64,000 nucleotides of DNA from Gammaproteobacteria bacterium (GCA_919902765.1 CAKKRP010000023.1:1-64000), one strand, 5' to 3'; positions 8,981 through 18,283 are shown, counted from the stretch's first letter. Notes: generated by a model not told the origin, from the letters alone. Made by a program: numbers and translations.

Positions 8981-9954
8981 TCACGGTTGCGCTGGCGCAT
9001 ACGGCATGCGCGCTCAAACCGGTGGCGCAAGCGCCCGATGCGCCAGTCGCGCCGTTTGCGGCCAAGAGCCTGACCTATGTGGCGACGCTGGATAATGTAC
9101 GCCTCGGTTACGCGGATAAATTTTTGCGCGTATTGTTCGGGCGCAATGAATATCGGTTGGAACGTCCGGTCGCCATAGCCGCGCGCGATAAAAATCTATA
9201 TATCGCGGACGCAGGCGCGCATATCATTTTTCGTTATGACATAGCCAGGAAAATATTAACCAAAATCGGTAGTGCCGGTGACAAATTGGCGGGCGAGGCG
9301 GGCGGAATTTACGTCGCCGCCAACGGCGATTTTTATGTCGCCGATCCAGTAGGTCAACAAGTTCTCAAATTCTCTCGCAATGGCGATTTATTACAGACAT
9401 TTCGCGACGCGCCCAATATTTCGCGACCCATTGCCGTGGCCGTCGATGAAAACAGCGGGCGTCTATTTGTGGCCGATGAGGTCTATAGTCATGTCGTGGT
9501 ATTTAACGCCGAGGGTGAGGCCATACAAGGCATAGGCGCGCGCGGTTTAAATGCCGGACCGGGAAATTTTCGCGTCATCACCGATATGGCCATGGCCCCC
9601 GCAGGGCTGTACGTGACGGATCGCGTTGAATTGCGTGTGCAATTGCTCGATTTGCAGGGCAAATTCGTGCGCAGCTTTGGACAACAAGAGTTGATTTTCC
9701 CCTTGGCGATTGCCCGCGACGCGCATGGGCGTGTCTACGTCACCGATCGTAGTGACAACCGTTTACGCATTTTCGATGCGCAAGGGCAGTTGATCGAGGC
9801 TGTAGGTCACAATGGCAGCGGCCCCGGCGAATTTCGTTTGGCCAATGACATGGCTATCGCCGACGATAGTTTATATATCGCGGATAGCTTGAATGGGCGT
9901 ATACAAGTGTTCAAAATAGAGCCGCCCAAAACAGAGATGTCTGCGATCAAATAG
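8938..9954 (+). CDS. Exported NHL-repeat beta-propeller protein (1 of 2)
   Basis: 338 residues: a basic N-terminus, a hydrophobic signal ending in HTAC (imperfect lipobox, so lipidation is uncertain), then about six NHL-type blades seen as repeats of the pattern RPVAIA / LYIADAGAHIIFRYD, RLFVADEVYSHVVVF, LYVTDRVELRVQLL and VYVTDRSDNRLRIF. NHL propellers are usually protein-binding platforms. The gene overlaps the triheme cytochrome gene upstream and is followed by a paralogue. A scaffold or docking role for the cytochromes is inferred. Confidence 0.8.
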   Translation: MPQSAQRKRRFALLITVALAHTACALKPVAQAPDAPVAPFAAKSLTYVATLDNVRLGYADKFLRVLFGRNEYRLERPVAIAARDKNLYIADAGAHIIFRYDIARKILTKIGSAGDKLAGEAGGIYVAANGDFYVADPVGQQVLKFSRNGDLLQTFRDAPNISRPIAVAVDENSGRLFVADEVYSHVVVFNAEGEAIQGIGARGLNAGPGNFRVITDMAMAPAGLYVTDRVELRVQLLDLQGKFVRSFGQQELIFPLAIARDAHGRVYVTDRSDNRLRIFDAQGQLIEAVGHNGSGPGEFRLANDMAIADDSLYIADSLNGRIQVFKIEPPKTEMSAIK

Positions 9955-9976
9955 TGCCGTGTGATAAGCGACGAAA

Positions 9977-11110
9977 GTGGCCCAGCGCAACAATGACAAC
10001 GCGAAACTTTTTATGAATGTAGCGCGTATTTGCTGTGCTTCGTTTGCCTTATCGCTTAGCGCCTGCGCTACGACGCCAGGAATATATCGCCTTACACCCC
10101 CTGCAGAAGTCGTTGTTTTTCCCAAACCGCCTGACATTGCGCGTTATCAATATCTAGGCGCGCTCGTCGGCGAGTCGAATTTTGTGCGCCCGGACAATGC
10201 GCAACAACAACGCGGCCTGCGTTTGTGGTATTGGTTGGTGGGTTTGGTATTTGGCGAGGAAGGCCCTTACACCTTGGCGCGACCGCAAACCGGTATCGTA
10301 GATGATCACAGTGGGCGCATCTATGTGTGCGATTCGGCGCGCGGCGCGGTAGTCGTGTTTGATCGCGCCGCAGGCGCCTTATATCACTGGGACGATGCCA
10401 CACCGCGTCAACGTTTCAAAACCCCGGTCGGCATTGCGCTGGGGCCGCGCAATGAAATCTGGGTTGCCGATGCTGAACTTGGCTACGTCGTACGTCTGAA
10501 CATACAGGGCGAGCCGCAAGGCGAACTCGGTAAAGGCGTGTTGCAACGTCCGGTCGGTATAGTCTGGGACGCGCAAGGTCAACGTCTCTACGTCGCCGAT
10601 GCGGCGGTACACGCAATTTTCGTTTTCGACGCGCAAGGTCGTGAGGTATCGCGCGTTGGCAAACGCGGAGAGCAAGCGGGTGAATTCAATGCGCCTACGC
10701 ATTTGGCCTTTGCGCGCGGCGAATTATATGTCAGTGACAGCCTGAATTCGCGTATCCAACGCTTTAACACTCAGGGTGTATGGTTGTCTACCTTGGGGCG
10801 GCGCGGGCTTAACATCGGCGATTTGCCGCGTCCCAAAGGTGTGGCCGTTGACGCGGCGGGCCGGGTCTATGTGGTGGAATCCTATTATGACTATCTGTTA
10901 GTATACGATCACGAAAATCGCTTGCTGCTCGCCATAGGTGGCAGCGGTACGGGGGGCGGCCAGTTCAACTTACCGGCAGGCGTGTGGTTAGACGCCACCG
11001 GCAAGGTCTACGTGGCCGATATGTACAACGGGCGGGTCGAGGTTTTTCAATTTTTGGATGATGCCCCAGTGGCACCCCAGTCACCGCCCACACCCAGCAA
11101 GGTCCCATGA
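9977..11110 (+). CDS. NHL-repeat beta-propeller lipoprotein (2 of 2)
   Basis: 377 residues from GTG 9977; ATG 10013 would leave a compact lipoprotein signal ending in SLSAC, a better lipobox than in the neighbouring paralogue. The body has six NHL blades with the recurring motifs IYVCDSARGAVVVF, IWVADAELGYVVRL, LYVADAAVHAIFVF, LYVSDSLNSRIQRF, VYVVESYYDYLLVY and VYVADMYNGRVEVF. It shares layout with the gene at 8938 (tandem duplication). Its stop overlaps the next start (ATGA), so it is in one operon with the large multiheme cytochrome. Confidence 0.82.
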   Translation: MAQRNNDNAKLFMNVARICCASFALSLSACATTPGIYRLTPPAEVVVFPKPPDIARYQYLGALVGESNFVRPDNAQQQRGLRLWYWLVGLVFGEEGPYTLARPQTGIVDDHSGRIYVCDSARGAVVVFDRAAGALYHWDDATPRQRFKTPVGIALGPRNEIWVADAELGYVVRLNIQGEPQGELGKGVLQRPVGIVWDAQGQRLYVADAAVHAIFVFDAQGREVSRVGKRGEQAGEFNAPTHLAFARGELYVSDSLNSRIQRFNTQGVWLSTLGRRGLNIGDLPRPKGVAVDAAGRVYVVESYYDYLLVYDHENRLLLAIGGSGTGGGQFNLPAGVWLDATGKVYVADMYNGRVEVFQFLDDAPVAPQSPPTPSKVP

Positions 11111-13338
11111 TAGCGAAACGCATCTTATCTACGATTTTGGTAGTCGCGGCCCTGGGCGGCGGCGCGCACTTGGTGTTGGCTGCGCAACAAACCTTAGCGC
11201 CGGATCGCATCGCCGATGTGTTGAATACCAAACACAATTTTGCGGCGTTTTTTACGCCCAAATTGCCTACCGGCGCGATACGCGCAGTGGAAGCAAGCAC
11301 GCAAAACGAGACCTGCGTGTTTTGTCATACCCCGCACGCGGCGACCATTTCCGCGCCAGCGCAACTGTGGAATCGCGGTTTTAGCGCCGCAACTTACACG
11401 CTATATTCTTCCGGGACTATGGAAGCCGTGCTCAGCGCGACCGACCTCGGTGTAGGTTCTAAGATGTGTTTGTCTTGTCACGACGGCACGATCGCGCTCG
11501 GCAAGGTGAATGCGGTTAATGGCGTCGCCGCGACGAGTGATATCACCTTTAAAAGCGGGGTGACGACCATGCCTGATGGCAGTGGAGCTAATAGCGGCGA
11601 TACACGGAATATCGGTAGTGATCTGCGCAATGATCATCCGATAGCGGTGGAATACAGCGCCACGGTAGCGGGCAATGACGGGGAATTGCATGCGCCTGGC
11701 GCCATGTTTTATCAAGCCTTGGGCACACCTGTCGTCGGCGCGCGCAATAAGACCGTGCATACCTATCCCGCAGCGCCGTTGGAAACGGTCAATGCTAAAG
11801 ATACCCTGCAATGTACCACCTGCCACGACCCGCATATACGCGGCACAGGTGCCGACGAAAATGTAAATATCAAATTTCTGCGTTTGAATCGGTTTCAAAA
11901 AGCCGACCCTGTCGATGGCATTTTTTCCGTCTCCAGCGACCAACAATGTTTGGCCTGTCATAATAAAACAGGGTGGGCGAATTCCGCGCATGCCAAGTCA
12001 ACCGCTACGCCATACACTTATATCGATAGCGCGGCAGATAAGCGCGAATTTCCGCATAATACGAACATGTGGGAAGCGGGTTGTTTAAATTGCCACGATA
12101 CGCATACTGTCGCAGGTGCGCCCTATTTATTGCGTGAAGGGGCAAGTGGCGGAAATAGCGCGACGGAGAATACTTGCTACCAATGTCATGGAGCGCAAGG
12201 GGCGAGCGCGTTGAATGTCGCATCGTTGACGAATATAGAATCCGCATTTTTGGCCGGTACTGCGACCAGCATCAGCTTGAGTACGCATGGAGATAAAATT
12301 ATAGCGACAAGCAGCGCGTATGGAGATGGCCACGCGCCCGCCAAGAAAAATGTAGACCTCGGCAACGGAACCACTGTCGCAACGGGCGGAAACCTCGCAG
12401 AGACACAGAGCAACCTTAAAACTAACCGCCATGTCGAATGTGCAGATTGCCACCATCCACATCGCGTGCAGGCGGGCACCCACAGCCACGTCGCGGGTAC
12501 CGCACACACCAACGCAGTGGCAGGCGTGTTGATCGGGAACTACGGCGTCGAACCGCTGGCGAATTATGCCGGTACGTTCACGCCCTATGACACCACAGTA
12601 CCGATGACGTATACAGTGAAGCAAGGCAACACGGGTTCCGGTACCGAGATCACCAAAGAATACCAGGTTTGCGTAAAGTGTCATTCGAGTTATAGTTTGG
12701 ACAATACCCAAATCGGTGCGACCAATAAAGTGACCAATGTTGCCGCAGAATTCCTCAGCGGCACAAGCAAACACCCCGTCATGGCGGGGACTGGCGGCAG
12801 CGGCGCGGCGGCCGGGGCGTTTGTTGCGCCATTTAATCAAGCGCTGGGCACGCAGACCATGTATTGTTCCGATTGCCACGAACCGCACAGCGGCAAAATG
12901 AAAATGGCGGGAGATGCCCTTTGTTATGATTGTCACTCAGTCAATAGCTATGGCAATACGGGTGCCTCGGTTAGCAGCAGTGGTTTTAGTTGTAGCGTAG
13001 CCCCCTGTGTATCGAATGCCGGGGCTACCGCACCCTCCAACAACGCAACGACATTTTCAAACCTGCATGTGCGCCATGCGCAACTCGTGACCGGGTATCG
13101 CTGCAACGATTGCCACACCAAGCAGATGCATGGTTGGAAATTAAAGGCCTTCCTTGTCGATATAAATGCGGTGAGTAGTGAAGTTGCAGATGTGCCGGGT
13201 GCTAAAGCCCCTGGTTATACTTACTTACCCTATTATGATGCGGCCCGTTTACAAATTTCGGGGGGGGTGGCGGCGAACGCAGGTAGCTGGACTAAAGCCA
13301 GTTGTGGCGCAAGTGGATGCCATGTACTTCCGAATTGA
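11107..13338 (+). CDS. Large exported multiheme cytochrome c (11 CXXCH plus one CX4CH)
   Basis: 743 residues with a signal peptide (cleavage near VLA|AQ). Eleven CXXCH sites are visible in order: CVFCH, CLSCH, CTTCH, CLACH, CLNCH, CYQCH, CADCH, CVKCH, CSDCH, CYDCH and CNDCH. A terminal CGASGCH has CX4CH spacing and could bind a twelfth heme. Several sites are doubled (CHDPH, CHDTH, CHHPH, CHEPH), typical of bis-His hemes. The first four-heme portion has the same plan as the tetraheme protein at 1584 (CVFCHTPH, LWNR, CLSCHDG, NDHPIAVEY, CHDPH). It is probably the outer-surface or barrel-spanning electron carrier of the locus (inference). A Ser/Ala-rich loop before the last two sites contains an additional non-heme Cys pair. 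Confidence 0.88.
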   Translation: MIAKRILSTILVVAALGGGAHLVLAAQQTLAPDRIADVLNTKHNFAAFFTPKLPTGAIRAVEASTQNETCVFCHTPHAATISAPAQLWNRGFSAATYTLYSSGTMEAVLSATDLGVGSKMCLSCHDGTIALGKVNAVNGVAATSDITFKSGVTTMPDGSGANSGDTRNIGSDLRNDHPIAVEYSATVAGNDGELHAPGAMFYQALGTPVVGARNKTVHTYPAAPLETVNAKDTLQCTTCHDPHIRGTGADENVNIKFLRLNRFQKADPVDGIFSVSSDQQCLACHNKTGWANSAHAKSTATPYTYIDSAADKREFPHNTNMWEAGCLNCHDTHTVAGAPYLLREGASGGNSATENTCYQCHGAQGASALNVASLTNIESAFLAGTATSISLSTHGDKIIATSSAYGDGHAPAKKNVDLGNGTTVATGGNLAETQSNLKTNRHVECADCHHPHRVQAGTHSHVAGTAHTNAVAGVLIGNYGVEPLANYAGTFTPYDTTVPMTYTVKQGNTGSGTEITKEYQVCVKCHSSYSLDNTQIGATNKVTNVAAEFLSGTSKHPVMAGTGGSGAAAGAFVAPFNQALGTQTMYCSDCHEPHSGKMKMAGDALCYDCHSVNSYGNTGASVSSSGFSCSVAPCVSNAGATAPSNNATTFSNLHVRHAQLVTGYRCNDCHTKQMHGWKLKAFLVDINAVSSEVADVPGAKAPGYTYLPYYDAARLQISGGVAANAGSWTKASCGASGCHVLPN

Positions 13339-13779
13339 TGTGTTGAGATTTGCTTAGGCTACGTAGCTCATTGTGCGTAGCGTAAGTTATGGCTGCCGAT
13401 ATAAAAATGCCGGGAACGTAGAAATTGGCGGCATTGCGCCGCCCGCACCATTAACAATACCAATTTCCCACAATAAATCAATTTAAGCCTAGTTTCATTC
13501 TAATCCGTTGTAGTAGCGGCAGGCGATGGGCTGGCAACGCCAAACATTTATATCAAAATTATAAAGCGCCACTTATTGAGTGGTATTCTGTGTTGTTGGG
13601 CAATTCTTCTAAAGCCCAGCTAAATAATAAACTTGTCGAAGAAAAAAATCATCAGCAACCCCATTGTTTTTTTGGAGTGGGGGTGGCGTGTGTCACTGCG
13701 CCGACATCAGAGCGATGTTGTGTGGATACAGCGATAGTAGTATGCGCGTGGGCAGTAATTCAACGAGGGGTTGTGATAG
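13339..13779. other. Intergenic region, 441 bases
   Basis: No protein gene is supported. It contains short hairpins (CCACT...AGTGG near 13569-13583; TGGGC...GCCCA near 13600-13620) without a convincing T-run. A purine-rich GAGGGG (13765-13770) serves the next start at 13780. No clear sigma-70 promoter was found. The gap probably separates the operon ending at 13338 from the PKD-cytochrome gene. Confidence 0.4.
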
Positions 13780-15510
13780 ATGAGTACCATATTGGGTGGC
13801 GGACCTAGCGTTCCGCGCAATATTTTCGGCGCACTGCTAGTCGTTGCGTTGATCGGCATATTTACCGCCCATGAGGCCTTGGCGGATGCCGCCGGGCGCT
13901 CTGGGCGTTCAGGCGCAACTGCAAGCCGGTGTACTAGCTGCCATACCGCAGGCGCCGTAGTGCCTACGGTCGCCTTTGGCGGTAGCGCCTCCCTAGCCGC
14001 AGGGACGACCGGCACCTACACCTTTACTATCACCGGTGGACCCGCAGTGAACGCGGGTTTTGACGTGGCTGCGTCGGGTGGCGTGTTAGCGGTACCGACC
14101 GGTGTAACGGGGATCAAAATTTTAACGCGTGAAGTGGTGCAAAGCTCCGCCACTGCATTTACCGCAAGCGGCGTGACCTATACCTTTGATTGGACCGCCC
14201 CAGCGATAGCCGGGACGTACACCTTGTACGGCGCAGGGCTTTCCGGAAATGGCGATGGAAAAGACGGTGCAGGCGATGGCACCGCTATGACCACTTTTTC
14301 AGTCACCGTTACTGCTGGCGGTGTGACTCCAGTGACAAATCCGGTGGCACGTATCACTGCGCCGACGGCCGGTGTTGCCGGGACGGCCGTGACCTTCAGT
14401 GCGATGAGTTCTACCGCGCCCGCTGGACGTACGCTCAGCTCTTATGCGTGGAATTTCGGTGACAATAGTTTTGGCGCGGGCGTTTCAACGACGCATAGTT
14501 TTTTGGCGGGTTCCTATACGGTGACGCTGACTGTCACTGACAGCTCTGGCGCGACAGGTTCCGCGACCGCACCGCTAGTCGTTGCGCCGACAGGCACCAG
14601 TGTATTGACCGCCAACGCGGGTGGCCCCTATGCCGGTGCGCTCAATGTCCCCGTGCAGTTTGATGGCTCGGGTTCGAGTGCGCCAGGCGGCTCCATTGCG
14701 ACGTACGCGTGGGATTTTGGCGATAGTTCCACGGCCGGAACGGGGGTGAATCCCACACATACCTATACCACCGTGGGGCGCTACACCGTCACCGTGACCG
14801 TAACGGACAATACCAACACCACGGCCACCGCAACCACGATGGCGAATATCGCGCCAACGACGCGGCCACCTGGCAGCGGAGGCATCTCTGCGGCGACGGG
14901 TTTGCCACGCATCGGTGAGCGTCGCTACGACAGATATTGCGCGGATTGTCATGGCGTTGGTGGCTTGGGTGTTGCTATAGACGGAACAGCCACAAGCGGA
15001 CCTGCGATCACTGGTGTCACTGCCGATACGATTGCATTCGAAATCACCGAGGTGCCGGAAATGAACACGCCAGAGCTTAATGCCCTCAGTAGCGATGACA
15101 TTCGCCTGATCTCAGCCTTTTTACAAGGCGCGCAGTTATATATCGATAATTGCGAGTCCTGTCACGGCGTAGGAGGCGTGGGCATCGCTGGTACCGGGTC
15201 GAACATCCTCGGTGCCTCGGCGCGCGAGATCGCCTCTGCCATTGAAGACATTACCGAAATGCAAACCCCCGAGTTGCAGGCCTTGACGAGGAGGGAGCGT
15301 TCATTAATTGCCTTCTTCTTACCGCGCAAGTCGCGTACAGACTCATTATCGGCGGATAGTTTGGCGGACTCCGGGGCAGATTATCCGGATATCCTAGCGA
15401 ACGATGGCGGTACATCGACCTTACCCAAAGCGACGCAAAGCGGTGCTTTTGATGGCCTAGCATTGAGTGCGCTTGGGATTTGGGCCTTGAGACGCCGCCG
15501 CAAGCAGTAA
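13780..15510 (+). CDS. Surface-anchored cytochrome with PKD domains and three heme sites
   Basis: 576 residues. A signal peptide (near ALA|DA, about residue 36) is followed by CTSCH and a Reelin/choice-of-anchor-V-like beta domain (about 45-185). Two PKD domains follow with YAWNFGD and YAWDFGD signatures. Two cytochrome c domains then carry CADCHGVGG and CESCHGVGG. The C-terminus is a short hydrophobic segment followed by RRRR, the layout of a CTERM-type sorting signal. PKD domains usually give extended cell-surface stalks, so the hemes may be displayed outside the cell. The exact sorting system is unknown. It is the last gene of the electron-transfer locus and ends just before a strong terminator. 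Confidence 0.82.
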   Translation: MSTILGGGPSVPRNIFGALLVVALIGIFTAHEALADAAGRSGRSGATASRCTSCHTAGAVVPTVAFGGSASLAAGTTGTYTFTITGGPAVNAGFDVAASGGVLAVPTGVTGIKILTREVVQSSATAFTASGVTYTFDWTAPAIAGTYTLYGAGLSGNGDGKDGAGDGTAMTTFSVTVTAGGVTPVTNPVARITAPTAGVAGTAVTFSAMSSTAPAGRTLSSYAWNFGDNSFGAGVSTTHSFLAGSYTVTLTVTDSSGATGSATAPLVVAPTGTSVLTANAGGPYAGALNVPVQFDGSGSSAPGGSIATYAWDFGDSSTAGTGVNPTHTYTTVGRYTVTVTVTDNTNTTATATTMANIAPTTRPPGSGGISAATGLPRIGERRYDRYCADCHGVGGLGVAIDGTATSGPAITGVTADTIAFEITEVPEMNTPELNALSSDDIRLISAFLQGAQLYIDNCESCHGVGGVGIAGTGSNILGASAREIASAIEDITEMQTPELQALTRRERSLIAFFLPRKSRTDSLSADSLADSGADYPDILANDGGTSTLPKATQSGAFDGLALSALGIWALRRRRKQ

Positions 15511-15521
15511 CTCTAGCAAAT

Positions 15522-15549
15522 AAAAAAGGCCGGGAAACCGGCCTTTTTT
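15522..15549. terminator. Bidirectional intrinsic terminator
   Basis: GGCCGG (15528-15533) and CCGGCC (15538-15543) enclose a GAAA tetraloop, with six A on the left and six T on the right. It can stop both the PKD-cytochrome transcript and the convergent suhB transcript. Confidence 0.92.
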
Positions 15550-15566
15550 ATTTGATTGCTACAATA

Positions 15567-16346
15567 TCAAAGCTGTTGCTGTATCGCCTGGAGCATCGCC
15601 GAGTGTATTTTCGCGCCCCCGCAGACGACGTTGCCGGACTCTAAATAGTGATGGTTGCCAGCAAAATCGGTCAGAAACCCACCCGCTTCCTGCACCAACA
15701 CCACCCCGGCCGCCATGTCCCATGCGTTCAATCCAAACTCCCAAAAGCCGTCTAAGCGATTGGCTGCGACATAGGCGAGGTCAAGCGCAGCGGAACCGGC
15801 GCGACGCACACCCGCACTGCCAGGCAATAACGCCCGTAGCGTCTTGAGATAAAGTTCTAAGTCTTGATCCCGTCGATAGGGGATACCGGTGCCCAACAGC
15901 GCACCTTGCAAGGTGGTGCGTTGGCCGACACGTATGCGCTTGCCATTCAATTGTGCGCCGTCGCCCCGGCTGGCGGTGAACAGTTCATCTTTGATTGGAT
16001 CGAACACGACGCCATGTTCTAAGCGCCCGCGTACTTGTATGCCGATAGACACCGCATATTGGGGAAAACCGTGGAGAAAATTGGTGGTGCCATCGAGGGG
16101 ATCGATAATCCATACCGTATCGCTGACGCCGGTGCGGCCGGATTCTTCGGCCAGTATGGCGTGTTCTGGATAGGCCTTGCGGATGGTTTTGATAATCTCT
16201 TGCTCGGCGCGGTGGTCAACCTCGCTGACGAAATCATTGGCCCCCTTTTCGGTGATCGTTAAGGTATCTATGTGGTTGATAGATCGCGTAATGATAGTGC
16301 CCGCGCTGCGCGCTGCGCGCACCGCGATATTAATCAGGGGATGCAT
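15567..16346 (-). CDS. suhB: Inositol-1-monophosphatase family protein SuhB
   Basis: 259 residues with the metal-binding signatures of the family: EESG, WIIDPLDGTTNF (about residues 83-94) and WDMAAGVVLVQEAGG near the C-terminus. It hydrolyses inositol-1-phosphate; in enterobacteria SuhB also joins the rRNA antitermination complex. A GGAG motif precedes the ATG at 16346. It is convergent with the cytochrome gene and divergent from trmJ, the usual gammaproteobacterial neighbour. Confidence 0.93.
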   Translation of the reverse strand: MHPLINIAVRAARSAGTIITRSINHIDTLTITEKGANDFVSEVDHRAEQEIIKTIRKAYPEHAILAEESGRTGVSDTVWIIDPLDGTTNFLHGFPQYAVSIGIQVRGRLEHGVVFDPIKDELFTASRGDGAQLNGKRIRVGQRTTLQGALLGTGIPYRRDQDLELYLKTLRALLPGSAGVRRAGSAALDLAYVAANRLDGFWEFGLNAWDMAAGVVLVQEAGGFLTDFAGNHHYLESGNVVCGGAKIHSAMLQAIQQQL

Positions 16347-16516
16347 GAACGTCTCCGGGTGCCGACGAAATTAAAGAGCGTAGAAGTCGTGGTATTTTAG
16401 CCGGAGTGGGCCAACGGCGCAATCGACTTATTAGTTGGTCGCTCCCGCTAAGGGTGCTGTGCGATTCTAAGAATAGTCGTTACACTGGTGGGGTGTTCCA
16501 AGCGTGGTTTGTGCTT

Positions 16517-17275
16517 ATGGCGTTAGAGCGTGTACGCATTGTATTGGTCGAACCCTCGCATCCCGGCAATATCGGGGGCGCGGCGCGGGCAATGAAAAAT
16601 ATGTGTCTGTCGCGTTTGTATTTGGTGCGTCCGGAGGCCTTCCCGGCACCAGAGGCCACGGCGCGCGCGGCAGGGGCCGACGATATTTTAGATACCGCAG
16701 TGGTGTGCGCCGACCTGGCGACGGCGTTGCACGGGTGTCAGCGCGTGTTTGCTACTAGCGCACGTCCACGTCAACTTGCTGTGCCGGTGATCACACCACG
16801 CGCGTGCGGGGCGGCTGTCGCACAAGCCAGTGCCGTGGGTGGTGTGGCCGTGGTGTTCGGGCGCGAAGACGCAGGGCTCACCAATGCCGAACTCAGCTTG
16901 GCCGGGCAATTGGTGCAGATCCCAACCGCAACGCACTTTTCATCGCTCAATTTGGCAGCGGCGGTACAGGTGTTGGCCTATGAAATCTTAGTCGCCTGGA
17001 ATGCTCAGATAGTAGCGATAGCGGAGGAAGCGCCGGAACCCATCGCCAGCCACGAAGCGCTTGAGGCTTTTTATGTCCAAATGGAACATACCCTTGTCGA
17101 ATTAAATATGTTGGACCCGCAAAATCCCCGTCGCTTAATGCTGCGTATGCGGCGTCTGTTCAATCGCGCCCACCTTGAAAACACCGAGGTTAATCTGTTG
17201 CGCGGCATCCTCAGCGCGGCCTTAGGGCGCAAATATCGATGGTTAGAGAAGGTGCGTAAGCCTGACCACTTGTGA
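16517..17275 (+). CDS. trmJ: tRNA (cytidine/uridine-2'-O-)-methyltransferase TrmJ
   Basis: From ATG 16517 the protein has 252 residues, the usual length; an upstream start at 16406 would add a non-homologous tail. SPOUT-family motifs are present: VEPSHPGNIGGAARAMKN at the N-terminus, VFGREDAGLTN in the middle and FSSLNLAAAVQVLAYE in the knot. It methylates the ribose at position 32 of the tRNA anticodon loop. The order suhB<->trmJ-cysE-iscR is conserved in gammaproteobacteria. Confidence 0.92.
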   Translation: MALERVRIVLVEPSHPGNIGGAARAMKNMCLSRLYLVRPEAFPAPEATARAAGADDILDTAVVCADLATALHGCQRVFATSARPRQLAVPVITPRACGAAVAQASAVGGVAVVFGREDAGLTNAELSLAGQLVQIPTATHFSSLNLAAAVQVLAYEILVAWNAQIVAIAEEAPEPIASHEALEAFYVQMEHTLVELNMLDPQNPRRLMLRMRRLFNRAHLENTEVNLLRGILSAALGRKYRWLEKVRKPDHL

Positions 17276-17326
17276 TTCCGACTATAAAGCTCAATAATGA
17301 TGTTTGGCTCCTAGCAAAAACAACCT

Positions 17327-18148
17327 ATGTTTAATCGATTGCGGGAAGATATTAATTGTGTGCTGGAGCGCGACCCCGCCGCGCGAACCTGGTTTGAAGT
17401 ATTGACCACCTACCCTGGCATACACGCCGTGCGTGCGCATAGGGTTGCGCATTGGCTGTGGCGGATTAGGTTTAAATGGATAGCGCGTATAGTATCGATG
17501 GGCGCGCGTTGGTTTACCGGTATAGAAATCCATCCTGGCGCCATTATTGGACGCCGTTTTTTTATCGATCATGGCATGGGTGTGGTCATCGGTGAAACCG
17601 CCGAGATCGGCGACGATTGCACGCTCTATCACGGCGTTACCCTGGGCGGTACCTCGTGGAAGGCGGGTAAACGCCATCCGACGCTAGGCAATGACGTGGT
17701 CGTGGGCGCAGGGGCCAAGGTGTTAGGACCTATCCGCTTGGGGAATGGCGCACGTGTCGGGTCGAACGCGGTGGTGGTGAAAGATGTGCCGGATAATGCG
17801 ACGGTGGTCGGCATCCCAGGGCGTTTGGTCGCCAAATCCGCAGCCGCTACCGAGGCCCAGCGGCGGCGTCAGAACATGGCCAAAAAGATCGGATTCGATG
17901 CCTATGGCACCAGTCAGGATATGCCAGACCCGGTGGCGCATGCCGTCAATTGCCTGCTTGATCACATGCAAGTAGTGGATCAACGTTTGGTTTTAATGTG
18001 TAATAAAATGAAAGAGATGGGTGTTGATGTCGGCGATCCCGCATTGCCCGGAATAGATCCTTTTGAAATAGGAGGTAGCGGCGAGCGTTTGGACGAGGGT
18101 GAGCAAAATAATAAAGCGCGAAAAGACTTACAAAACGCGAGTGAATAA
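17327..18148 (+). CDS. cysE: Serine O-acetyltransferase CysE
   Basis: 273 residues with an N-terminal helical part and the left-handed beta-helix hexapeptide repeats ([58 protein letters not shown]). It acetylates serine to O-acetylserine, the carbon acceptor for sulfide in cysteine synthesis. Its place directly before the isc genes makes sense, because cysteine is the sulfur source for Fe-S clusters. The C-terminal tail after about residue 200 is longer than in E. coli and polar. Confidence 0.93.
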   Translation: MFNRLREDINCVLERDPAARTWFEVLTTYPGIHAVRAHRVAHWLWRIRFKWIARIVSMGARWFTGIEIHPGAIIGRRFFIDHGMGVVIGETAEIGDDCTLYHGVTLGGTSWKAGKRHPTLGNDVVVGAGAKVLGPIRLGNGARVGSNAVVVKDVPDNATVVGIPGRLVAKSAAATEAQRRRQNMAKKIGFDAYGTSQDMPDPVAHAVNCLLDHMQVVDQRLVLMCNKMKEMGVDVGDPALPGIDPFEIGGSGERLDEGEQNNKARKDLQNASE

Positions 18149-18151
18149 TAG

Positions 18152-18179
18152 TTGACAAAATTGCTAAGTCATGTAATAT
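18152..18179 (+). promoter_or_regulatory. iscR promoter with possible IscR operator
   Basis: TTGACA (18152-18157) and TAATAT (18174-18179) are 16 bases apart, a strong sigma-70 promoter about 100 bases before iscR. The -35 region reads ATAGTTGAC followed by an AT-rich stretch, which resembles the half-site of IscR type-1 operators that overlap the -35 in E. coli. Autorepression by [2Fe-2S]-IscR is therefore likely, but I recognise the operator by resemblance only. Confidence 0.65.
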
Positions 18180-18283
18180 TAACTATGTGGCGTCGTGACG
18201 CTCTTGTCATTAGAGGCCGCTACGGGATTTTACCGTAGTTCCTAGGGTTTAGACAAAGATTTCTTTAATAAAGGCGAGAGACC

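Noticed and set aside
13590-13808. Open frame of 72 codons in the gap before the PKD-cytochrome gene.
   Set aside because: It overlaps the real start, has unusual composition and no recognisable family or ribosome-binding site.
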